From an uncultured Clostridium sp. (GTDB lineage Bacteria > Bacillota > Clostridia > Lachnospirales > Lachnospiraceae): 31,340 nt of DNA. The translations under genes were made by a program, and so were the position numbers. Numbering within the stretch: the stretch's first letter is position 1; each line of letters begins with the position of its first letter. Of the stretch, positions 23,503 through 28,898 are shown piece by piece. The stretch is from positions 1 through 31,340 of the forward strand of contig UQTA01000035.1 of NCBI GenBank assembly GCA_900543885.1, in the 5' to 3' direction. The notes under the pieces were generated by a model. The model saw nothing but the letters and a program-made list of their open reading frames with translations, made no database searches and was not told the DNA's origin.

Positions 23503-24498
23503 ATGGCAGTAATCGACATTATCAAAGAAAAAGCAAAAGCAGACAAAAAAACTATCGTTCTTCCAGAGTCCATGGACCGCAGAACATGGGAAGCTGCTGA
23601 GAAAATTTTAAAAGAGGGACTTGCTAACCTGATCATCATCGGTACACCAGAGGATATCGGCGAGCACAGCAAGGGCTTAGATGTTTCCGGCGCAACCATC
23701 ATTAATCCACAGACCTACGAGAAGACCCAGGAATATATCGATCTCTTCGTTGAGTTAAGAAAAGCAAAAGGCATGACTCCTGAGAAGGCAAAAGAGACCA
23801 TCTTAGGCGACTATGCTTACTATGGCTGCTTAATGATCAAGAACGGCGATGCTGACGGTATGGTATCCGGCGCTTGCCATTCTACAGCAAATACCTTAAG
23901 ACCTTGCTTACAGGTTATCAAGACCAAACCAGGAACCAAGCTGGTATCCGCATTCTTCTTAATGGAAGTTCCGGATTGTGATCTTGGCGACAACGGTACT
24001 TTCGTATTCGCTGACTGTGGTCTGAACCAGAACCCAACTCCAGATGAGTTAGCAGCAATTGCTGTTTCTTCCGCTGAGAGCTTCAAGATGTTAGTAGGCC
24101 ATGAGCCAAAGGTTGCTATGCTGTCCCATTCTTCCAAGGGAAGCGCAAAGCATGCTGATGTAGACAAAGTAGTAGAAGCTACCAAGTTAGCAAAAGAGAT
24201 GGCTCCAGAGCTGGCATTAGACGGCGAACTGCAGTTAGATGCTGCTATCGTTCCTGAGATCGGTGCTTCCAAGGCTCCAGATTCCAAGGTTGCAGGACAT
24301 GCTAACGTACTGGTATTCCCAGACCTGGATGCAGGCAACATCGGCTACAAGCTGGTTCAGAGACTTGGAAAAGCAGCTGCTTACGGCCCAATGTGCCAGG
24401 GTATTGCTAAGCCAGTAAACGATCTGTCCAGAGGATGCTCTGCTGACGATATCGTAGGTGTTGTAGCTATCACAGCTGTACAGTGCCAGAACAACTAA
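23503..24498 (+). CDS. pta: Phosphate acetyltransferase
   Basis: Converts acetyl-CoA and phosphate to acetyl phosphate, the first step of acetate formation. The product is 331 aa, the short, single-domain form. Family motifs include IVLPESMDRRTWEAAEKIL, DGMVSGACHSTANTLRP (substrate site), FVFADCGLN and PKVAMLSHSSKGSAKHADV. Start ATG 23503 has GGAAAGGGG just upstream; an upstream TG start at 23470 would include that site and is rejected. Codons are strongly biased (TTA Leu, GCT Ala, GGC Gly), as expected for a highly expressed fermentation enzyme. ackA follows after 44 nt on the same transcript. Confidence 0.97.
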   Translation: MAVIDIIKEKAKADKKTIVLPESMDRRTWEAAEKILKEGLANLIIIGTPEDIGEHSKGLDVSGATIINPQTYEKTQEYIDLFVELRKAKGMTPEKAKETILGDYAYYGCLMIKNGDADGMVSGACHSTANTLRPCLQVIKTKPGTKLVSAFFLMEVPDCDLGDNGTFVFADCGLNQNPTPDELAAIAVSSAESFKMLVGHEPKVAMLSHSSKGSAKHADVDKVVEATKLAKEMAPELALDGELQLDAAIVPEIGASKAPDSKVAGHANVLVFPDLDAGNIGYKLVQRLGKAAAYGPMCQGIAKPVNDLSRGCSADDIVGVVAITAVQCQNN

Positions 24499-24542
24499 TC
24501 CATCTGGATTGTGAATAATAATATACAGGAGAATTACCTATT

Positions 24543-25739
24543 ATGAAGATTTTAGTTATCAACTGCGGAAGCTCTTCCTTAAAATATCAGCTGATTGACA
24601 TGGACAACGAAAGTGTTGTTGCAAAGGGCCTTTGCGAAAGAATCGGTATCGAAGGTTCCAAGCTGACTCATCAGCCAGCAGGCAAGGACAAATATGTTGT
24701 TGAGAATCCAATGCCAAACCACACCGTAGCTATCAACATGGTTATGGAAGCTTTACAGGACAAAGATCACGGCGTGATCGCAAGCCCAGATGAGATCTCT
24801 GCAATCGGACACCGCGTACTTCATGCAGGTGTTGTTTACAGCGAGTCTGTTGTAGTAAACGAAGACGTTAAGAGAGTTATCCGTGAGTGCTTCGACTTAG
24901 GACCTCTGCACAACCCAGCTAACTTAATGGGTATCGAGGCATGTGAGGCAGCTATGCCAGGCAAGCCAAACGTAGCAGTATGGGATACCGGCTTCGGTAT
25001 GTCTATGCCTGAGAAAGCTTATATGTACGCAATTCCTCATGAGTACTATGAGAAATACAGCATCCGCCGTTATGGCTTCCACGGAACCAGCCATATGTTC
25101 GTATCCGGCGAAGCAATTAAGTTTGGCAACTTAGATCCAGAGAAGGCAAAAGTTATCGTTTGCCACTTAGGAAATGGTGCCAGCGTATCTGCTTCCATCG
25201 GCGGCAAGTGCGTAGATACCAGTATGGGACTTACACCTCTTGAAGGCCTGATCATGGGTACCAGAAGTGGTGATGTAGATCCTGCTGTTGTTCAGTTTAT
25301 CTGCAACAAAGAAGGAAAAGACGTTAACGAAGTTCTGAACATTTTAAATAAAAAGTCCGGCGTTTTAGGTATGAGCGGCGGCATCTCCAGCGACTTCCGT
25401 GATATTGAGAAGGCAAAGGAAGCAGGAAACCATCTTGCAGCAGTAGCTCTGGATGCATTCGTATACCGTGTTGCTAAGTACGTAGGTGCTTACACAGCAG
25501 CTATGAACGGTGTAGACGCTATCGCATTCACCGCTGGTGTTGGTGAAAACGATAAGGTTACCAGAAAGAATGTCTGCGAATACTTAGGCTACTTAGGCGT
25601 TAAGATCGACGATGAAGCTAACAACGTAAGAGGAGAGAGAAGAATCATTTCTGCTCCTGATTCCAAGGTAAAAGTTATGCTGATTCCGACCAACGAAGAG
25701 CTGGCAATCGCAAGAGAGACTTTAAGACTGGTAAAATAA
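24543..25739 (+). CDS. ackA: Acetate kinase
   Basis: Transfers the phosphate of acetyl phosphate to ADP, giving acetate and ATP. The product is 398 aa, the family norm. The ASKHA-fold phosphate motif MKILVINCGSSSLKYQL is at the N-terminus. GHRVLHAG, then VWDTGFGMSMP and YGFHGTSHMFV, the glycine-rich VCHLGNGASVSA and the late FTAGVGEN ATP-site motif are all present. AGGAG precedes ATG 24543 by 12-16 nt. It shares the promoter at 23433 and the codon bias of pta. No hairpin terminator is visible after it; the next promoter begins 18 nt after the stop. Confidence 0.98.
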   Translation: MKILVINCGSSSLKYQLIDMDNESVVAKGLCERIGIEGSKLTHQPAGKDKYVVENPMPNHTVAINMVMEALQDKDHGVIASPDEISAIGHRVLHAGVVYSESVVVNEDVKRVIRECFDLGPLHNPANLMGIEACEAAMPGKPNVAVWDTGFGMSMPEKAYMYAIPHEYYEKYSIRRYGFHGTSHMFVSGEAIKFGNLDPEKAKVIVCHLGNGASVSASIGGKCVDTSMGLTPLEGLIMGTRSGDVDPAVVQFICNKEGKDVNEVLNILNKKSGVLGMSGGISSDFRDIEKAKEAGNHLAAVALDAFVYRVAKYVGAYTAAMNGVDAIAFTAGVGENDKVTRKNVCEYLGYLGVKIDDEANNVRGERRIISAPDSKVKVMLIPTNEELAIARETLRLVK

Positions 25740-25757
25740 TATTTTTGGAAAATTTTG

Positions 25758-25786
25758 TTGACAAACCCGGTGCGCCTATGTATAAT
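25758..25786 (+). promoter_or_regulatory. Consensus promoter of yceD-rpmF
   Basis: TTGACA at 25758-25763 and TATAAT at 25781-25786 with a 17-nt spacer: a perfect SigA promoter. Transcription would start near 25793, about 22 nt before the yceD start. Confidence 0.93.
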
Positions 25787-25798
25787 AGCATAGGTGCA
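25771..25798 (+). promoter_or_regulatory. Operator-like dyad over the -10 box
   Basis: TGCGCCTATG at 25771-25780 and CATAGGTGCA at 25789-25798 are inverted repeats (nine Watson-Crick pairs and one G-T) with the eight central bases forming the -10 box. A repressor binding here would block the promoter. The factor is unknown. Confidence 0.5.
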
Positions 25799-25814
25799 TA
25801 TCAAGGAGTACGAT

Positions 25815-26342
25815 ATGCTGATTAATTTATCAGAGCTGTTCCCTGTTGAGGGGAAATCCAAAACCTATACTGTTCCATTGGAGATGACACATTTTAAAGG
25901 ACCTGATGGTTCTTATAAAATTGTGGAAAAAGAGCCGGTGACTCTGGAGATTACAAATCAGGGTGAGCGAGTTCTGACTGTGACAGGAAAGGCTGTTTTA
26001 AGTCTTGAGATGCCATGCGCCAGATGCTTAGATCCGGTATTAGTTCCTTTTGAACTGGAGATCGACCAGGAGCTGGATATGAATCAGACGAAGGAAGACC
26101 GGATTGAAGCTTTGGATGAGCAGTTCTATATTAATGGTTATAATCTGGATGTCGACCAGCTGGTTGGTAATGAGTTAACCCTGAACCTGCCTATGAGAGT
26201 TCTCTGCAGTGATAACTGCAAGGGGATTTGCAATAGATGTGGCACAAATCTCAACCGAGGGACTTGTGACTGCGACAACAGGTCACTGGACCCAAGAATG
26301 TCAGTTATCCAGGATATTTTTAAACAGTTGAAGGAGGTGTAA
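25815..26342 (+). CDS. yceD: YceD/DUF177 family protein (23S rRNA accumulation)
   Basis: The product is 175 aa from ATG 25815 (MLINLSELFP), with AAGGAG at 25803-25808; an upstream GTG at 25794 overlaps the dyad and the start point and is rejected. The central MPCARCLDPVLVPF and C-terminal LCSDNCKGICNRCGTNLN, CDCDN and DPRMSVIQDIF are the hallmarks of DUF177; the cysteines may bind zinc. The family is required for normal 23S rRNA levels and is encoded upstream of rpmF almost everywhere. The rpmF start is 3 nt after its stop, so translation is coupled. Confidence 0.94.
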   Translation: MLINLSELFPVEGKSKTYTVPLEMTHFKGPDGSYKIVEKEPVTLEITNQGERVLTVTGKAVLSLEMPCARCLDPVLVPFELEIDQELDMNQTKEDRIEALDEQFYINGYNLDVDQLVGNELTLNLPMRVLCSDNCKGICNRCGTNLNRGTCDCDNRSLDPRMSVIQDIFKQLKEV

Positions 26343-26345
26343 ACC

Positions 26346-26528
26346 ATGTCTATTTGTCCAAAGAATAAATCTTCTAAAGCAAGAAGAGACAGCCGTAGAG
26401 CAAACTGGAAGATGAGCGCACCAAACCTGGTTAAGTGCAGCAAGTGCGGAGCCCTGATGATGCCTCACAGAGTATGCAAGGCTTGCGGAAGTTACAACAA
26501 GCGCGAAATCGTTAACACAGCTGAATAA
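26346..26528 (+). CDS. rpmF: Ribosomal protein L32
   Basis: The product is 60 aa and basic. N-terminal MSICPKNKSSKARRDSRRAN and the zinc knuckle CSKCGALMMPHRVCKACG (C-x2-C, C-x2-C) identify the C+ form of L32. AAGGAGGTG lies at the end of yceD, just before ATG 26346. The transcript then runs into repeat copy 2 before the terminator at 26710. Confidence 0.97.
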   Translation: MSICPKNKSSKARRDSRRANWKMSAPNLVKCSKCGALMMPHRVCKACGSYNKREIVNTAE

Positions 26529-26530
26529 TC

Positions 26531-26681
26531 GTTACAGTTCAGCCCTGCGAAGATTTAGCTTCAAAAGCATGTTGAAAACTTGTTTCCATAAGTGCTTTTG
26601 AAGCTAGATCTTCATAAGGCAGACGCCCAAAGCTTCTTGTCCGCTGTAAGCGGGCAAGAAGATGCAAGGCTGAATTGCAAC
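26531..26681 (+). repeat. 151-bp structured repeat, copy 2
   Basis: Same length as copy 1 and in opposite orientation. The ends 26531-26548 and 26664-26681 pair imperfectly over 18 bp. The long hairpin is at 26549-26613 (loop CTTG), and the GC-rich hairpin at 26632-26662 (loop GTA). It lies 2 nt after the rpmF stop and before the terminator, so it must be present in the yceD-rpmF mRNA 3' end. Compared with copy 1 the long stem has two compensated pair changes and several changes that keep pairing. It encodes no protein. Confidence 0.9.
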
Positions 26682-26709
26682 GATTAATCTGTAAGATAAC
26701 GAAACGTAA

Positions 26710-26742
26710 GAGCCCTGGGATGATTCCCGGGGTTCTTTTTTT
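26710..26742 (+). terminator. yceD-rpmF terminator
   Basis: GAGCCCTGGGA at 26710-26720 pairs with TCCCGGGGTTC at 26725-26735 (11 bp, two G-U), loop TGAT, followed by seven Ts. Confidence 0.93.
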
Positions 26743-26778
26743 CTGAAAATGTGAGGGTGAAATTCCTGCAAAAACGTA

Positions 26779-26807
26779 TTGATTTATGATACGACATCTA
26801 GTATATT
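26779..26807 (+). promoter_or_regulatory. plsX promoter
   Basis: TTGATT at 26779-26784, a 17-nt spacer and TATATT at 26802-26807. A short inverted repeat (ATAC, 8 nt, GTAT) lies between the boxes. FapR often controls plsX in Firmicutes, but I cannot confirm a FapR site. Confidence 0.7.
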
Positions 26808-26843
26808 AATAACTGTATTGCGAAACCGAAAGGAGAGTCTTTT

Positions 26844-27869
26844 ATGATCAAAATAGCTGTAGACGCTATGGGCGGTGATCTGGCACCAGTTGAGATGGTA
26901 GCAGGAGCCATAGAGGCGGTACAGGCAAAACCAGGGATTCAGGTGCTTTTAGTGGGTCAGGAAGCTGTAGTAAATGCAGAACTTTCTAAATATACTTACA
27001 ACAAAGAGCAGATCCAGGTGGTGAATGCCACGGAAGTGATTGCCACAGAAGAACCGCCGGTAAATGCCATTCGCAAGAAGAAGGACTCCTCCATTGTGGT
27101 AGGCATGAATCTTGTAAAGAATAAAGAAGCAGATGCTTTTGTATCTGCGGGAAGCTCAGGCGCCGTCTTAGTAGGCGGACAGGTGATCGTAGGAAGGATA
27201 AAAGGCGTAGAACGTCCACCGTTAGCACCTCTCATTCCTACTGAAAAAGGTGTATCCCTGCTCATCGACTGTGGTGCCAATGTAGATGCCAGACCATCTC
27301 ATCTGGTGCAGTTCGCTCAGATGGGTTCCATTTACATGGAACACGTGGTAGGTATCAAAAATCCAAGAGTTGCCATTGTAAATATCGGTGCAGAAGAAGA
27401 AAAGGGAAATGCACTTGTAAAAGAAACATTCCCACTTTTAAAAGCCTGTCCTGATATTAATTTTATCGGCAGCATTGAAGCCAGAGAGATCCCGCACGGC
27501 GGAGCAGATGTAATTGTCTGTGAAGCATTTACAGGCAATGTGATCCTTAAGCTTTACGAGGGTGTGGGGGCTACACTGATCCACATGGTAAAACAGGGCA
27601 TGATGTCCACCTTGAGAAGCAAGATCGGAGCTCTTTTAGTCAAACCGGCATTAAAAACTACATTAAAAGCATTTGATGCCAGCCAGTATGGCGGAGCGCC
27701 ATTGTTAGGCTTGAAAGGTTTAGTAGTCAAGACCCACGGAAGTTCAAAGCGTACAGAGGTACGCAATTCCATCATCCAATGCGTAACTTTCAAGGAACAG
27801 CAGATCAATGAAAAGATTAAAGAGTCCTTGACGGTTGGAAACGGAAAAACAGAAGAAATCAAAGAATAA
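26844..27869 (+). CDS. plsX: Phosphate acyltransferase PlsX
   Basis: Makes acyl phosphate from acyl-ACP, the first step of phosphatidic acid synthesis via PlsY; a peripheral membrane protein. The product is 341 aa. IAVDAMGGDLAPVEMVAGA opens the protein, with TEEPPVNAIRKKKDSSI, FVSAGSSGAVLVGG, LLIDCGANVDARP and VIVCEAFTGNVILKLYEG following, all family hallmarks. AAAGGAG precedes ATG 26844. acpP begins 25 nt downstream, so acyl carrier and acyltransferase are made together. Confidence 0.97.
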   Translation: MIKIAVDAMGGDLAPVEMVAGAIEAVQAKPGIQVLLVGQEAVVNAELSKYTYNKEQIQVVNATEVIATEEPPVNAIRKKKDSSIVVGMNLVKNKEADAFVSAGSSGAVLVGGQVIVGRIKGVERPPLAPLIPTEKGVSLLIDCGANVDARPSHLVQFAQMGSIYMEHVVGIKNPRVAIVNIGAEEEKGNALVKETFPLLKACPDINFIGSIEAREIPHGGADVIVCEAFTGNVILKLYEGVGATLIHMVKQGMMSTLRSKIGALLVKPALKTTLKAFDASQYGGAPLLGLKGLVVKTHGSSKRTEVRNSIIQCVTFKEQQINEKIKESLTVGNGKTEEIKE

Positions 27870-27894
27870 AGATCTAAGAAAGAGGAGCTAAGAA

Positions 27895-28125
27895 ATGGAA
27901 TTTGAAAAATTGCAGGGAATTATCGCAGAAGTGTTGAACATTGAACCGGAGGATGTGACAATGGCAGCTACGTTTGTAGATGACCTGGGTGCAGACTCTC
28001 TGGACATTTTCCAGATCATCATGGGAATTGAAGAAGAGTTTGACATTGAGATTCCAAATGAGGCTGCAGAACAGATCGTTACCGTTGGGGATGCAGTTGA
28101 ACAGATTAAGAATGCACTGAACTAA
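27895..28125 (+). CDS. acpP: Acyl carrier protein
   Basis: The product is 76 aa and very acidic. The phosphopantetheine attachment serine is Ser36 in GADSLD. The segment TFVDDLGADSLDIFQIIM and the following EEEFDIEIPNEAAEQI are typical of fatty-acid ACP, although DIFQ replaces the more common DTVE or DVVE. GAGGAG precedes ATG 27895. A hairpin with a T-run follows before rnc. Confidence 0.95.
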   Translation: MEFEKLQGIIAEVLNIEPEDVTMAATFVDDLGADSLDIFQIIMGIEEEFDIEIPNEAAEQIVTVGDAVEQIKNALN

Positions 28126-28139
28126 ATGACAGGAATCCA

Positions 28140-28168
28140 GGGCTGTTACATAACAGCCCTTTTGTGTT
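28140..28168 (+). terminator. Terminator or attenuator between acpP and rnc
   Basis: GGGCTGTT at 28140-28147 pairs with AACAGCCC at 28152-28159, loop ACAT, followed by TTTTGTGTT. It ends about 15 nt before the rnc ribosome binding site and no strong promoter is seen after it, so it probably lowers rather than abolishes readthrough. Confidence 0.75.
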
Positions 28169-28199
28169 ATTCACGGATCCGTAAGGAGGAAACGACAGT

Positions 28200-28898
28200 A
28201 TGAATACTCAGTTAAAAGAACTGGAAGATAAGATATCTTATCACTTTCAGGATAAAAATCTATTGGCACAGGCACTGACTCACAGCTCCTATGCAAATGA
28301 ACATCGTTTAGACCATAATCACTGCAATGAACGTCTGGAATTTTTAGGAGATGCAGTTCTTGAGATCGTTACCAGCGATTTCCTTTACCACAAATACACA
28401 GATAAGCCAGAAGGCGATCTGACTAAGATCAGAGCCAGTATTGTGTGTGAACCGACGCTGGCATACTGTGCAGAAGATATCCAGCTTGGAAGTTATCTGT
28501 TTTTAGGAAAAGGTGAGGACGCAACCGGCGGCAGAAACCGCAATTCCGTTGTATCAGATGCCATGGAAGCTGTTATCGGAGCTATTTATCTGGACGGTGG
28601 TTTTGCTAGTGCAAAAGAGTACATTCACAGATTTATCTTAAATGATATTGAACACAAGCAGCTCTTTTATGATAGCAAGACTATCTTACAGGAGATCGTA
28701 CAGAGCCGTCAGGATGGAGAATTAAGTTATGAGATTCTGAAAGAAGAAGGCCCGGATCATAATAAATCCTTTGAGGTACGCGCTCTGATCGGTTCCAATG
28801 AGGTCGGACGTGGAAAAGGACGTACCAAAAAGGCCGCTGAGCAGTTAGCTGCCTATCATGGCATTTTAAAACTTAAGGCGGGTGAAACATGTATTTAA
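28200..28898 (+). CDS. rnc: Ribonuclease III
   Basis: Cuts double-stranded RNA, including rRNA precursors. The product is 232 aa. The nuclease domain has the signature NERLEFLGDAVLEI (about residues 43-56) and the second acidic motif SDAMEAVIGAIYLDGG. A double-stranded-RNA-binding domain is at the C-terminus (from about 158: TILQEIVQSR, then GRGKGRTKKAAEQLAAYHG). AAGGAGGAAACG precedes ATG 28200. It overlaps smc by 10 bp, an arrangement common in Firmicutes. The long hairpins of the 151-bp repeats would be possible substrates for it. Confidence 0.97.
   Translation: MNTQLKELEDKISYHFQDKNLLAQALTHSSYANEHRLDHNHCNERLEFLGDAVLEIVTSDFLYHKYTDKPEGDLTKIRASIVCEPTLAYCAEDIQLGSYLFLGKGEDATGGRNRNSVVSDAMEAVIGAIYLDGGFASAKEYIHRFILNDIEHKQLFYDSKTILQEIVQSRQDGELSYEILKEEGPDHNKSFEVRALIGSNEVGRGKGRTKKAAEQLAAYHGILKLKAGETCI

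Noticed and set aside
26785..26801. FapR operator in the plsX promoter
   Set aside because: Only a short ATAC-N8-GTAT dyad is present; it cannot be matched with confidence to a FapR site.
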